This document shows, piece by piece, positions 1 through 9,151 of a DNA stretch of 46,404 nucleotides; position 1 is the stretch's first letter; each line of letters opens with the position of its first letter. This DNA comes from Prochlorococcus sp. AG-355-I20. Lineage in GTDB: Bacteria; Cyanobacteriota; Cyanobacteriia; PCC-6307; Cyanobiaceae. The DNA lies in NCBI GenBank assembly GCA_003280895.1, contig QCDM01000010.1:1-46404 (forward strand). Direction: 5' to 3'. The notes beneath the pieces are model-generated. The model was not told the DNA's origin, ran no database searches, and saw nothing but the letters and a program-made list of their open reading frames with translations. The position numbers and the translations under genes are program-made.

Positions 1-1296
1 TATTTGGGCACTTATAAGATGACCTAACAAATATGAAGGAAAATATCCAAACGCACCTTCACTCCAATGAACATCTTGAAGACAACCTTCTGAATCATTA
101 GATGGTTTAATTCCTAAAAGTTCACTATATCTTTTATTCCATTCCTCAGGAATATCCTCAGCAGGTAATCCTCCTTCAATTAAATCTATTTCAAGTTCGG
201 TTCTAACCAGAATGTGTAAACCATAGGTTAATTCATCTGCCTCAACCCTATTTAATCCTACTTCCAAATGATTAATAGATTTCCATAGATCAAAATAATT
301 ATTTAATTTACATCCAGCTGAAACAAATTTTTTAAAAAATCTTTTCGAAAAAGATTTGGATTTAACTATTCTATTTTCCCAAAATAATGATTGACTTTCA
401 TGTATACCCATTGAAGTTGCTTGACCTAAAGGCCAAGCAAACCATTGATGACTTTGTGATGGCAAACCTTGCTCATAAATTGAATGTCCCCATTCATGTG
501 CAGTTGCTAAAAAACTTGATAATGGTTCACCTTCAACAATTCTTGTAGTAATCCTATAGTCATTAGGCCCTAATGTAATCGAAAAAGGATGGGGAGATTT
601 ACCAACAACAACTTGATCTTTATCTCTCCCAAATTCATCAAGTAATTTAGAACATAAATTATGTTGAGATTCTGGACTTAAATCCCAGTGATATTTCTTA
701 GATTTATACACTCCTCTAATCAACTCTGGGAGAGTGATTTTCAAAGGTTGAAACATCTTATTCAACCACTTTAAAGTTAATTCAGGCTCAAAAGGTTGGG
801 CCAGAGTTTCCCATGGTGAATATTGATCTGATATTTGTTTTGCCTCTTCAATCCTTAATTTGACTAGTTCTTCAAAGAACGGGAGAAAAACTTTAAAATC
901 AGATTTTTTCTTAGCTTCTTGCCAACTTTCATATCCTTTAGATTTTGCCTTTGCTAAAGACTCAACTAATCTAGGATCTAAATTTTTCGCTTTATTAAAT
1001 TCCTTTATTAAAAGATTAATGTTTCTTTCTTTACCTTTAATAAAGTGTTGATTATTGGAATTTTGTTCAGTATCTATTAATTCATTTTTAGCGGATTGTA
1101 TTAAATTAAAAAATTCTTCAGAAGAATTTCTTCTATGCAAGTTTTTTGCAATATAGGTAAGTTGTTCAGACCTCCAAGAAGCTCCTTTCTTGGGCATCCC
1201 AGTATTCTGGTCCCAATAAAGTGTATTTTGGATTGAACCTAAAATTTGAGTTTCTTTAAGATAAGCCCCCAGCTTATTCCATTGAATTTCTGCCAA
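1..1296 (-). CDS. Carboxypeptidase Taq (M32) family metallopeptidase, 3' part missing
   Basis: Zinc-dependent cytoplasmic carboxypeptidase that removes C-terminal residues from peptides. The frame is open without a stop to the left edge, so 432 codons are visible of a family that is usually about 500 residues; the C-terminus lies outside the window. The zinc-site motif HEWGH (HExxH type) is encoded at about 484-498, preceded by a stretch reading RITTRI. The visible end reads WSEGAFGYFPSYLLG, a hallmark block of M32 enzymes. The start is a TTG (MAEIQWNKLG) that immediately follows a stop-rich AT region; no ATG lies nearby in frame. It is divergent from the YjbQ gene. The family assignment is firm; the physiological substrate is unknown. 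Confidence 0.9.
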   Translation of the reverse strand, partial: MAEIQWNKLGAYLKETQILGSIQNTLYWDQNTGMPKKGASWRSEQLTYIAKNLHRRNSSEEFFNLIQSAKNELIDTEQNSNNQHFIKGKERNINLLIKEFNKAKNLDPRLVESLAKAKSKGYESWQEAKKKSDFKVFLPFFEELVKLRIEEAKQISDQYSPWETLAQPFEPELTLKWLNKMFQPLKITLPELIRGVYKSKKYHWDLSPESQHNLCSKLLDEFGRDKDQVVVGKSPHPFSITLGPNDYRITTRIVEGEPLSSFLATAHEWGHSIYEQGLPSQSHQWFAWPLGQATSMGIHESQSLFWENRIVKSKSFSKRFFKKFVSAGCKLNNYFDLWKSINHLEVGLNRVEADELTYGLHILVRTELEIDLIEGGLPAEDIPEEWNKRYSELLGIKPSNDSEGCLQDVHWSEGAFGYFPSYLLGHLISAQI

Positions 1297-1403
1297 AAAT
1301 TTATATATAAATTAAATTCATCTTAAGATAAAATTTTTGATGTTTGAAAAAACATACATCGTTTATCCATAATAGTATATTAATTAATTGAGATTTTACT
1401 TAT

Positions 1404-1889
1404 ATGGAACAAATATTTTCAAAATTAGTATTCATAACTCAAGGTGAGGGTTTTATTGACATAACTAATGATTTAAAATTATTTATTGAAAAAAATAATT
1501 TTGATTCAGGAATTTTAAATCTAACTTCTCTTCATACTAGTTGCAGCTTAACTGTTAATGAGAATGCTGATCCAAACGTACTAAAAGACTTAAAAGAATA
1601 TATGAAATCAATAGTCCCATATAATTCCTACTTAACTTTATCAAAGAGTAGAAAAGAAATTTCTTATAAACATTATCAAGAAGGAGCTGACGATATGCCA
1701 GCACATATTAAAACATCCCTAACAAGCACTTGTTTATCTTTAAGTTTTAAGGACAGTAATCTTATGCTTGGCACATGGCAAGCAGTGTATTTATGGGAAC
1801 ATAGATTTGATCAAAAAGAAAGGGTTTTGAATGTACATATAATTGGTGAGAAAAGGCAAAATACTTATAATGTAATTAATAAAAACTAA
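1404..1889 (+). CDS. YjbQ family protein (UPF0047)
   Basis: 161-residue protein of the YjbQ/UPF0047 family, a small soluble fold that assembles as a trimer. Some members show weak thiamine-phosphate synthase activity, but the true role is unsettled. Family blocks are visible: LTSLHTSCSLTVNENADP near residues 41-58, and GTWQAVYLWEHR near the C-terminus, which carries the conserved H and R. Full length for the family. It reads in the same direction as the pterin dehydratase 13 bases downstream, so the two are probably co-transcribed. No thiamine gene is adjacent, so the context gives no help with function. Confidence 0.88.
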   Translation: MEQIFSKLVFITQGEGFIDITNDLKLFIEKNNFDSGILNLTSLHTSCSLTVNENADPNVLKDLKEYMKSIVPYNSYLTLSKSRKEISYKHYQEGADDMPAHIKTSLTSTCLSLSFKDSNLMLGTWQAVYLWEHRFDQKERVLNVHIIGEKRQNTYNVINKN

Positions 1890-1902
1890 TTTTAATTATT
1901 AA

Positions 1903-2193
1903 ATGGAACCTTACCTTTTGCAAGATGAAGAATTAAAGGAATTAGTTGTAAAAATACCCGGCTGGGAAATTAACAATAAACAAATCCAGAGAGAATTTAA
2001 ATTTTCTAATTTTATTGAAGCATTCTCATTTATGACTAAAATTGCTTTAATAAGTGAAAAATATAATCATCATCCTAACTGGGAAAATGTTTATTCAAAA
2101 GTAATAATTAGGTTAAGTACACATGATTTGGGGGGCATAACAAATCTGGATCAAACATTAGCTTCAGAAATAAATAAAGTTTTCGCTCAATAA
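1903..2193 (+). CDS. 4a-hydroxytetrahydrobiopterin dehydratase (pterin carbinolamine dehydratase)
   Basis: 96-residue protein of the PCD/DCoH family, which dehydrates 4a-hydroxytetrahydropterin to recycle the pterin cofactor. The active-site pattern is visible: two adjacent histidines in KYNHHPNW, an aromatic residue, and then the second His and Asp in STHDLGGIT, matching the family's H-[HN]-P...[HW]...D signature. Length is normal for the family. No aromatic amino acid hydroxylase is in the window, so its partner is unseen; in cyanobacteria a link to pterin metabolism is inferred only. It probably shares a transcript with the YjbQ gene upstream. Confidence 0.9.
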   Translation: MEPYLLQDEELKELVVKIPGWEINNKQIQREFKFSNFIEAFSFMTKIALISEKYNHHPNWENVYSKVIIRLSTHDLGGITNLDQTLASEINKVFAQ

Positions 2194-2234
2194 AATTTCA
2201 AATTTAAATTTATTCATATAAAAAATTCGTCAAA

Positions 2235-3281
2235 ATGTCCAAAAAGTTATTACCTGTTACGATTATTAGTGGATTTTTAGGCTCAGGCAAAACTACACTT
2301 TTAAATCATATTTTAAAAAATCAAGTTGGTCTTAAAACGGCTGTTTTGGTAAATGAATTTGGAGAGATAGGAATAGATAATGACTTAATTATAGAAGGCT
2401 CAGAAGATATGATCGAATTAAATAATGGCTGTATATGTTGCTCTATTAATGGTGAATTATTAAATACAGTATCCAAAGTTTTAGAAAGATCTGAAAAAAT
2501 AGACTATTTGATTGTTGAGACTACTGGGCTAGCAGATCCATTGCCAGTAGCCATGACTTTTGCAGCTGGAGATCTTCGAGAAAAAGTAAGATTAGATTCA
2601 ATCATCACTGTTATTGATGGGGAAAATTTTGATTTTGAAATCAATAATACAAGTGTCGCCTATTCTCAGATTTTATATGGAGATATCCTTCTCCTAAATA
2701 AATGTGATTTAGTCAACGAAGAACAATTAAAGAAAGTCGAAAAATTTATAAATAAAATAAAAAAAGAACCAAGGATATTGAGATCAACCAATAGTGAAAT
2801 TGGATTACAAACTATAATGAGTGTAGGTTTATTTGAAACAGATACTTTTAAATTCAATAAGGATAAGGAAGATTTAGAAGACAATTCACACGATCACTCT
2901 TCGCATTCTCACGATCACTCTTCTCATTCTCACGATCACTCTTCTCATTCTCACGATCACTCTTCTCATTCTCACGATTTGAATAATAATATAGATGGTT
3001 TTACATCAGTTTCTTATGAGACATTTGAACCATTCTCCCTAAGAAAGTTTCAATATTTCTTAGATAATCAAATCTCACAAGATGTATTTAGGGCGAAAGG
3101 AATATTATGGTTTATGGAAAGTGAGAGAAAACACATTTTTCACCTATCTGGAAAACGATTTTCTCTAGATGATGAAGAATGGACAAAAGAAAAATCTAAC
3201 AAGATAGTATTTATTGGTAAAAACTTAGATCATCAAACTATTAAGAATCAACTTTCATCATGTAGATTTGGTACAGATTAG
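2235..3281 (+). CDS. CobW/COG0523 family GTPase, putative metal chaperone with His-rich insert
   Basis: 348-residue G3E-family GTPase. Walker A GFLGSGKT sits at residues 13-20, the metal-binding CICC motif at 66-69, and an NKCD guanine-specificity motif near 155. The C-terminal CobW_C domain begins after about residue 255. Between the two domains lies a strongly His-rich linker of four HDHSSHS units plus a final HD (from residue 219). COG0523 proteins deliver or store metals such as zinc or cobalt in a GTP-dependent way. The His linker points to zinc, nickel or cobalt rather than to a corrin enzyme. The next gene is an iron-type ABC permease 28 bases downstream on the same strand, suggesting a metal-handling pair. 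Which metal is involved is not determined. Confidence 0.9.
   Translation: MSKKLLPVTIISGFLGSGKTTLLNHILKNQVGLKTAVLVNEFGEIGIDNDLIIEGSEDMIELNNGCICCSINGELLNTVSKVLERSEKIDYLIVETTGLADPLPVAMTFAAGDLREKVRLDSIITVIDGENFDFEINNTSVAYSQILYGDILLLNKCDLVNEEQLKKVEKFINKIKKEPRILRSTNSEIGLQTIMSVGLFETDTFKFNKDKEDLEDNSHDHSSHSHDHSSHSHDHSSHSHDHSSHSHDLNNNIDGFTSVSYETFEPFSLRKFQYFLDNQISQDVFRAKGILWFMESERKHIFHLSGKRFSLDDEEWTKEKSNKIVFIGKNLDHQTIKNQLSSCRFGTD
2889..2978 (+). repeat. In-frame 21-bp tandem repeat encoding HDHSSHS
   Basis: Four consecutive 21-base units, each encoding H-D-H-S-S-H-S, followed by a partial CAC GAT. The last three units are identical; the first differs by TCG for TCT at one serine codon. Such near-identical direct repeats are prone to copy-number change, so the length of this linker probably varies between strains. 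Confidence 0.95.
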
Positions 3282-3309
3282 TTTAAACATAATAGGATTT
3301 AATTAATTT

Positions 3310-4848
3310 TTGAAAATACTTATTAAAGGATTTAAAAAAGCATTAACCGAATTAAAACTTTTTTATTTTACTTCGTTTATTGTCGCAATTTTAGTAATCA
3401 TTCCAATTTCCAATTTTCTTCTTGAAGGAGTCCAATATGTTGTAAGTGGGAATTTTTCATTAGGCATTGCTGGAGGAGAAGAGGTATTAGAAACTTTAAA
3501 AGTTTTAATACTAACTAGTTTTTTTGGAGGAGGATTAGGCACTTTAAATGGATGGTTACTTTCAAATTGTAATTTTAAGTTCAGAAAAGTTCTCCGCATT
3601 TGTCAGCTAGTCCCACTAGCTGCTCCTGCATATCTAATAACAGCTGTTTTACAGGATTTAGGAAGTATTTTTGGGTATCAAGTAACTGGTTTATGGTGGG
3701 GGGTATTAATACTTTCAATTTCTACTTATCCATATGTATTCATTCTTGCTAATGAAAGTTTTAATAAATTTGGAGTTAATCAAATCAATGCCAGTAGAGG
3801 ATTAGGAGTTGGGCCTTGGAGGAGCTTCTTTAAAATCGCTTTTCCAATGGCGTTACCAGCAGTAATAACAGGAATAAGTTTAATGTGTATGGAAGTAATG
3901 AATGAGTTAGGTACATTTGCATTATTAAACATTCCAAGTATTTCTACGGGTATAGCTGAAAATTGGATAATTGAGGGTAATCCAAAAAGTGCTATCGGAT
4001 TATCTTTGGTAGCCTTATTAATAATTTTCGCTTTAATTATTTTTGAAAAATTATCGAGAAGAAAATCAAAGAGGTGGAGTGAAAATCCTGCATCAAAAGA
4101 TTCTCAAGGATGGGAATTAAAGAATAATAGGGCTCTTTTAGCAATAACAATATCCTTATTTCCTCCAATTTTCTCTTTTGGAATTCCATGTTTTTGGGTT
4201 TTTCTCAATATCGATCAAATTCAAAAAGGAATATCTATAGAATTACTTACCCTATCATTCAGGACCATAAGTCTAGGATTTTTTACTGCATTAATAACGA
4301 TGTTATTCTCCTTAATAATTTCCTTAGCAAGACGTCCAAATAAAAGCTTACTACTTGGATTAGTAACAAACCTTGCGGGAATAGGTTATGCAATTCCAGG
4401 AACTGTATTAGCTTTATCTTTAATAAGCATTTCTTCTCCAAAATACAATTTCATTGCTATTTGCTTACTAATTTGGGGTTATCTTGTTCGATTTCTAACT
4501 ATTTCTAAGGGTTCTATTGATTCAAGTCTTGAGAGAATTTCTCCTAGTCTTGATGAAGCTGCACTTGGACTAGGACAGAATTGGCTGGGAATCTTCAAAA
4601 GAATTCATCTACCTCTTCTTCAGGGGCCGATATTCGTAGGATCACTTTTAGTTTTTGTAGACACGATAAAAGAATTACCCATAACATTTATTTTAAGACC
4701 GTTCGATTTCGATACATTATCTGTGAGAATATATCAATATGCTGGAGATGAAAGAATGGTAGAGGCGATATTACCGGCTATTTTTATAATGATTTTAGGC
4801 CTTATTGCATCATTTACATTAATACCAAGTTTAGAGAAAAAAAACTAA
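3310..4848 (+). CDS. ABC transporter permease, iron(III) type (FutB/FbpB-like), two fused permease domains
   Basis: 512-residue integral membrane protein with two BPD_transp_1 halves, each carrying an EAA-type loop that docks the ATPase: ASRGLGVGPWRSFFKIAFP in the first half and EAALGLGQNWLGIFKRIHLP in the second. This two-domain arrangement is typical of Fe3+ permeases (FbpB/FutB/HitB). The ATPase and periplasmic binding protein are not in the window. The start is TTG (MKILIKGFKK), 28 bases after the CobW-like gene, and no nearby ATG fits. Substrate by family is ferric iron, though thiamine-type permeases share the architecture. The stop overlaps the convergent gene by 4 bases. Confidence 0.85.
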   Translation: MKILIKGFKKALTELKLFYFTSFIVAILVIIPISNFLLEGVQYVVSGNFSLGIAGGEEVLETLKVLILTSFFGGGLGTLNGWLLSNCNFKFRKVLRICQLVPLAAPAYLITAVLQDLGSIFGYQVTGLWWGVLILSISTYPYVFILANESFNKFGVNQINASRGLGVGPWRSFFKIAFPMALPAVITGISLMCMEVMNELGTFALLNIPSISTGIAENWIIEGNPKSAIGLSLVALLIIFALIIFEKLSRRKSKRWSENPASKDSQGWELKNNRALLAITISLFPPIFSFGIPCFWVFLNIDQIQKGISIELLTLSFRTISLGFFTALITMLFSLIISLARRPNKSLLLGLVTNLAGIGYAIPGTVLALSLISISSPKYNFIAICLLIWGYLVRFLTISKGSIDSSLERISPSLDEAALGLGQNWLGIFKRIHLPLLQGPIFVGSLLVFVDTIKELPITFILRPFDFDTLSVRIYQYAGDERMVEAILPAIFIMILGLIASFTLIPSLEKKN

Positions 4849-5807
4849 ATTCTTCTAGACAATTTTCTTATTAAGAAAGGTAAGCTTAACAACAAATCTG
4901 CCGAGGTAGATATAACCCTAAAATAAACTAAGCAAATAAGAATTATATTTTGTGGAATACTGTTGCCAACAAATAAAAGGAAGCAAGACTCAAAAACTCC
5001 AACTCCTCCTGGAGCTGATGGGACTACTAAGCCTAAAGACCATGCCAAAGAAAAGATTACTAATAAAAATATGATGTTCAGATTATTACTTGTATAAAAA
5101 ATATTTAAGCAAATATAAAACCCAATAAATTTAGATAAAACAAAACCAATTTCAAGAAGTAAAGCTCTAGAAGGGAAAAAAGAAGTTATATTTATTCTCT
5201 CTTTAAATTGGCCATTTGAATTTGGTAGTCTCAAAAACTCAAATACTTTTCCCTTAAGAGACCATAATCTTTTTAATATCAAAAAAATAAATTTCCTATT
5301 TAAAAATACTAAAGGGGAAATTAAAAAAAAATAAAATGGTGAAAAAATCAATCCAATCGATGCCAAGAGAAAAGATCCGCTCAACATAAAATAAGGTTCT
5401 ATAAGAGTCGAATACAGTGCAATCTGAGAATTACTTATTTTTTTTATAAAATTAAATCTTTCAACAAAATGCCAAAACCCACCCGGAGCATATTTAAGAA
5501 TATTGGTTAAAACATAAAAGGAGACTAAATTATTACTTTTAAATTCTTTCCCGAACCATTTAACAATATATTTCCATGCATAAGCGTTCAGGTAAATACT
5601 TAAAATACAAAATAAAAATGATAAAGATAGATTAATTCCATCTCTTTCTAAATTAATACTAAAAGAAATTTGATCAATATTATCAAAAAAATATATGCAA
5701 AAATATGACAAGCTTAAAATAAAGAAAATACTCTTTAAACCACCAAAATTAATTTTTTTAAGGAATTTTAAATATCGTTGATTACTTGTATTTAATCTCA
5801 TTTCCAA
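4845..5807 (-). CDS. Membrane protein of the lysylphosphatidylglycerol synthase TM (UPF0104) family
   Basis: 320-residue polytopic membrane protein. The C-terminal half carries VVPSAPGGVGVFE, the hallmark of the LPG_synthase_TM (flippase-like) domain. There is no aminoacyl-transferase domain, so it is a stand-alone TM unit. Relatives move or modify lipids or glycolipids, but the substrate here cannot be read. The start (MEMRLNTSN) overlaps the last codons of the larC-like gene by 10 bases, so the two are translationally linked; a second ATG two codons on would leave only a 4-base overlap. The 3' end overlaps the convergent permease gene. Confidence 0.8.
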   Translation of the reverse strand: MEMRLNTSNQRYLKFLKKINFGGLKSIFFILSLSYFCIYFFDNIDQISFSINLERDGINLSLSFLFCILSIYLNAYAWKYIVKWFGKEFKSNNLVSFYVLTNILKYAPGGFWHFVERFNFIKKISNSQIALYSTLIEPYFMLSGSFLLASIGLIFSPFYFFLISPLVFLNRKFIFLILKRLWSLKGKVFEFLRLPNSNGQFKERINITSFFPSRALLLEIGFVLSKFIGFYICLNIFYTSNNLNIIFLLVIFSLAWSLGLVVPSAPGGVGVFESCFLLFVGNSIPQNIILICLVYFRVISTSADLLLSLPFLIRKLSRRI

Positions 5808-7030
5808 TTTTCAAATGCTTTAAAATTCTTACTTGACTCTTTTATTATTTTTCTTATTTCGTAAGTTGATATTTTATGCTTTAAATTTAATCTCAAAACC
5901 TCATCATTTTCTGGTTTCATATTTATTGATCCGTCGGGTTTCAAAGTTTGTTTAACTTTTATATTTCCAAAAGTAGTTGAACATTCTCCTCTACGTCTAA
6001 GTAATATCCACCTAGATTGTGTTCTTTCACGAACCCCAATAGTAGTGGAATAATCAAACCATAATCGCCTAAAAAATTCTTTTTTCTCAATCGGCAAGAT
6101 TACTTGAATAGAAAATCCAATTCTATTTTTTTTCATATTGATAGCTTGATAGGAAACGTCGTAAGCCCCCTCAATTCTCAGTTTCTCCACAAAATTAGAA
6201 ATATCTTCGGGTGTTTGGTCATCAATCCATGCTTCTTGAATAAATATCTCTTCACACTTTGGACTAATTTGTTCTTTATTGTTAATTGAAGAATCATCAA
6301 ATGAAGTAATTTTATAAACTCTTACCAAATTAGGGAATGGAAATTTTAGGTTACCAATACCTACTCCATAAGAGTCAATAGAAAATTTTAAAGGCGGTTC
6401 AATATAGTCGACTAAATTAGCAAGTAAAGCAATGCCAGTTGGTGTTGAGAGTTCTCCCTCTATTGAGTCACGGCTTGATAAAACCTTAATATTTTTTTGT
6501 CTTGTTAGCTCTATTACAGCAGGAGTTGGCACAGATAATTGTCCATGTTCAGTTTGAACAAAACCTTTCCCCAACATAGGTTCATTGCAATAAACCCTAT
6601 TTGGATTTAAATAATTCAATGCAGCACAAACCCCAATGATATCCACCAATGAATCTATAGCTCCAATTTCATGAAAATGAACATCATCATATTTAATGCC
6701 ATGAACTTTTCCTTCCGCAATTGCTAAAGATTCAAATACTTCATAAATAATTTTTTTTAATTTATCTTCCAAGTGGCCATTTAAAATAAGTTCCTTAATA
6801 CTTCTCCAAGTTCTTTTGATAGGACTACAATCAATATTCTCAACCTTTGCCTCGATGCCACGAATTGAACAACTTTTTGATTCCTGAAATTCTAGTTGAT
6901 ATAGATCCTTTAATCCAAGATCAATAAGTGGCTGTTCAATAACTTTTTTAGGTACCCCTAAATCATAAAAAGCTCCTAACAACATATCTCCAGAGATCCC
7001 AGGAGAACATTCAATTAAAATTTCATCCAT
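5798..7030 (-). CDS. larC: LarC-like nickel insertion protein (DUF111)
   Basis: 410-residue protein of the LarC/DUF111 family. In lactobacilli LarC is the CTP-dependent nickel-insertion enzyme that completes the nickel-pincer nucleotide cofactor. Family blocks are visible: SPGISGDMLLGAFYDLG at the N-terminus and HFHEIGAIDSLVDIIG near residue 115. Here it is one continuous reading frame, whereas lactobacillar larC is split and joined by a programmed frameshift. No larB, larE or larA-type racemase lies in the window. It precedes the UPF0104 membrane protein with an overlap. The family call is good; a nickel-pincer role in this organism is inferred. Confidence 0.85.
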   Translation of the reverse strand: MDEILIECSPGISGDMLLGAFYDLGVPKKVIEQPLIDLGLKDLYQLEFQESKSCSIRGIEAKVENIDCSPIKRTWRSIKELILNGHLEDKLKKIIYEVFESLAIAEGKVHGIKYDDVHFHEIGAIDSLVDIIGVCAALNYLNPNRVYCNEPMLGKGFVQTEHGQLSVPTPAVIELTRQKNIKVLSSRDSIEGELSTPTGIALLANLVDYIEPPLKFSIDSYGVGIGNLKFPFPNLVRVYKITSFDDSSINNKEQISPKCEEIFIQEAWIDDQTPEDISNFVEKLRIEGAYDVSYQAINMKKNRIGFSIQVILPIEKKEFFRRLWFDYSTTIGVRERTQSRWILLRRRGECSTTFGNIKVKQTLKPDGSINMKPENDEVLRLNLKHKISTYEIRKIIKESSKNFKAFENWK

Positions 7031-7082
7031 AAATCAAAAATTTCTTGACTGGTAAAATTGCGGTGAAAATCAACTTTTAATT

Positions 7083-7682
7083 CTAGTTATTTTTAGAAAG
7101 ATTTTTTTCAACCACTTCGTACTTTATTAATTTCAAAGAATTTCCATCTCTGTTGATGTCTAAACTTACAAAGCTATGAAGAAGTTCAAGAGAAAGCTCT
7201 CCTTTTATGACTAATTTAAAATTTTTATTTTTTAAATTTTTTGACTTTATTACAGGGCAGATTTTAATAACAATTTCTTTCTTTTGAGTGTTGACAAAAA
7301 CTAATTCTCCTCTAACAGAAAAGTAATTGTCTTTTAAATCTAATTCTTCTAATAACTTTGAGAAGTTAGTTTTTGAAGAATTATTAGGGAAATCATTCAG
7401 TTGATAAGGATCCCAGATGCCTGCAACTTGTAAATGCAAGCTTTGAGTATTTTTATTCTTTGGATAAACAATCCAATAATAACTTTTCTTTAAATCAATA
7501 TGCTTTTTCAAAAGTGATAATGCTTTACCAAGTATTACTGTTTCAATTTTTTCATCTTTATTATCAATTAAAAATCCCCTATTTAATTCCTCACTATTAA
7601 TGGGAGTAAATTTACCATTAATAATACCAATTGCTCTATGCTGTAGTTGGTTAGTAACTTTTGGGATAGGGTTTTTTAACAT
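7083..7682 (-). CDS. Conserved cyanobacterial-type protein of unknown function
   Basis: 199-residue soluble protein that I do not recognise as a named family. The N-terminal stretch NQLQHRAIGIINGKFTP and a later QVAGIWDPYQLNDFP look like conserved blocks, and the second half is Lys-rich and predicted to be beta-rich (KLVIKGELSLELL). No signal peptide or membrane segment is visible. It lies between the larC-like gene and the small secreted protein gene, all on the minus strand, with 39-52 base gaps. It could be an RNA-binding or OB-like protein given its beta-strand pattern, but that is a guess. Confidence 0.75.
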   Translation of the reverse strand: MLKNPIPKVTNQLQHRAIGIINGKFTPINSEELNRGFLIDNKDEKIETVILGKALSLLKKHIDLKKSYYWIVYPKNKNTQSLHLQVAGIWDPYQLNDFPNNSSKTNFSKLLEELDLKDNYFSVRGELVFVNTQKKEIVIKICPVIKSKNLKNKNFKLVIKGELSLELLHSFVSLDINRDGNSLKLIKYEVVEKNLSKNN

Positions 7683-7721
7683 ATTAAAATTTGAAAATTA
7701 CAATTTATCGTATTAAATTTC

Positions 7722-8021
7722 TTAATTTTCCTCCAAGCTATTAAATGACTTTAATGCTTCGTCAATTGCATCAGAAGGATCAGTTGCATCATTCATACTA
7801 TTAAGTCTCCGAATCATTTCCACAAGTTCAAAAGGATTAGTAGGAATAACTGAACTATCATCTTCTGTTTTTGTTGAGGTATCAATTTCTAATTCTTCAA
7901 ATAAATATTCAGCATTTAGGTAATTACCTTTTAAAGCAATTGATAAAGTAAAAAAAATAACAAAAGTTATTGGTCTAGGCAGGCTTTTACAAAAGTAATT
8001 TTTCGTTTTATTTAATTTCAA
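7722..8021 (-). CDS. Small exported protein of unknown function
   Basis: 99-residue protein with a basic N-terminus followed by a hydrophobic segment (about residues 15-31, PRPITFVIFFTLSIALKG), compatible with a signal peptide. The mature part is acidic and ends with PFELVEMIRRLNSMNDATDP and DAIDEALKSFN, which look like helical, possibly conserved, blocks. No catalytic motif is visible. It is divergent from xthA with 57 bases between starts. Role unknown; the exported location is inferred from the hydrophobic leader only. Confidence 0.7.
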   Translation of the reverse strand: MKLNKTKNYFCKSLPRPITFVIFFTLSIALKGNYLNAEYLFEELEIDTSTKTEDDSSVIPTNPFELVEMIRRLNSMNDATDPSDAIDEALKSFNSLEEN

Positions 8022-8078
8022 AATTCTTTAACACCAAAAATTCTCTGCTAGTTTAATTTTACATAATTTAGTAGAAAT

Positions 8079-8924
8079 TTGTTAATAGCAACTTGGAATG
8101 TTAACTCTATAAGAACCAGACTTTCACAAATAACAGATTGGATTAGTAAAACCAATCCAGATATTCTTTGTTTGCAGGAAACAAAAGTGATTGATGATAG
8201 TTTCCCTATTGAATCTTTCGAAAAATTAGGATACTTCGTAGAGGTCTACGGGCAAAAATCTTACAATGGTGTGGCTATTATTTCTAAAATAAAGCCAGAA
8301 AATGTTAAAAAAGGATTCTATGGTTGTACTGACTTTAATCAAAATATCGAAATTTTCCTAGATCAAAAAAGATTGATTTCTGCTGATATTAATGGAATTA
8401 AAATCATAAATGTTTACGTGCCAAATGGATCTTCTCTAGAATCTAGTAAGTTCGAATACAAAATTAATTGGTTAAATTGTTTAGCTTCATTTTTGGATGA
8501 CCAAGAAAAAAAAGGGGAATTAATTTGTCTAATGGGTGATTTTAATGTTGCTCCATCTAACTTTGATATTCATGATCCAAAGAAATATGAAGGAGGAATA
8601 ATGTCATCTGAGATAGAGAGAAATGCACTAAATAATGTTCTGAAAAAAAGATTAATAGACTCGTTCAGGATTTTTGAACAAAATACTGGCCATTGGAGTT
8701 GGTGGGATTACCGTAATAACGCATTTGAATTGAATAAAGGTTGGAGAATAGACCATATATATATCAGCAAAGAACTGTCATCAAAACTAAAAAGTTGTGT
8801 CATAGACAGCTCACCGAGAGGTAATTTGCGTCCAAGTGATCATGCCCCAGTAATGATAGATCTAAACTTAAATGACATAACTGAAGATTTTTTTGAGGAT
8901 GAGGATAATTTCTTCGAAATATAA
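8079..8924 (+). CDS. xthA: Exodeoxyribonuclease III / AP endonuclease
   Basis: 281-residue Mg-dependent DNA repair nuclease of the EEP superfamily that cleaves at abasic sites and degrades 3' ends. Family motifs run in order: ATWNVNSIRTRL at the N-terminus, LQETK (metal-binding Glu), YNGVAIIS, GDFNVAP, WWDYR, GWRIDHIYIS and SDHAPVM at the C-terminus (catalytic Asp-His). The start is TTG, since MLIATWNVNSIR aligns with the usual N-terminus and there is no in-frame ATG upstream. A short acidic tail (about 15 residues, rich in D and E) extends past the SDHAP block. Confidence 0.95.
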   Translation: MLIATWNVNSIRTRLSQITDWISKTNPDILCLQETKVIDDSFPIESFEKLGYFVEVYGQKSYNGVAIISKIKPENVKKGFYGCTDFNQNIEIFLDQKRLISADINGIKIINVYVPNGSSLESSKFEYKINWLNCLASFLDDQEKKGELICLMGDFNVAPSNFDIHDPKKYEGGIMSSEIERNALNNVLKKRLIDSFRIFEQNTGHWSWWDYRNNAFELNKGWRIDHIYISKELSSKLKSCVIDSSPRGNLRPSDHAPVMIDLNLNDITEDFFEDEDNFFEI

Positions 8925-9079
8925 ATAAAATAAATTGAATTTCTTTAATGCCTGAAAACTCTTATTAGCAAAGAGTTATCTAAAATATAACTGTTTTTTT
9001 ATCATGGTTTCTTTAAAATTAATAATTTACAATGTAAACTATCGCAATAAAAATATCATAATGTAGAATTTCAATCTAA

Positions 9080-9108
9080 TTGACAAAATTTTTACTTATT
9101 TCTAATTT
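9080..9108 (+). promoter_or_regulatory. Possible sigma-70 promoter of hemL
   Basis: A perfect -35 box TTGACA (9080-9085) is followed after 17 bases by TAATTT (9103-9108), a weak -10. The predicted start point near 9115 gives a leader of about 37 bases before the hemL GTG. Spacing is ideal but the -10 matches the consensus at only three positions, and AT-rich DNA gives chance matches. Confidence 0.4.
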
Positions 9109-9151
9109 AGAACATGACAAAATTTTTCTTAAAACATCATTTAGTTAAATT

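Noticed and set aside
860..1051. Plus-strand frame inside the M32 peptidase gene
   Set aside because: It is a shadow of the conserved peptidase frame on the other strand.
8957..8977. AACTCTT...AAGAGTT hairpin after xthA
   Set aside because: Only 7 base pairs and no immediate T-run; in DNA this AT-rich it may be chance.
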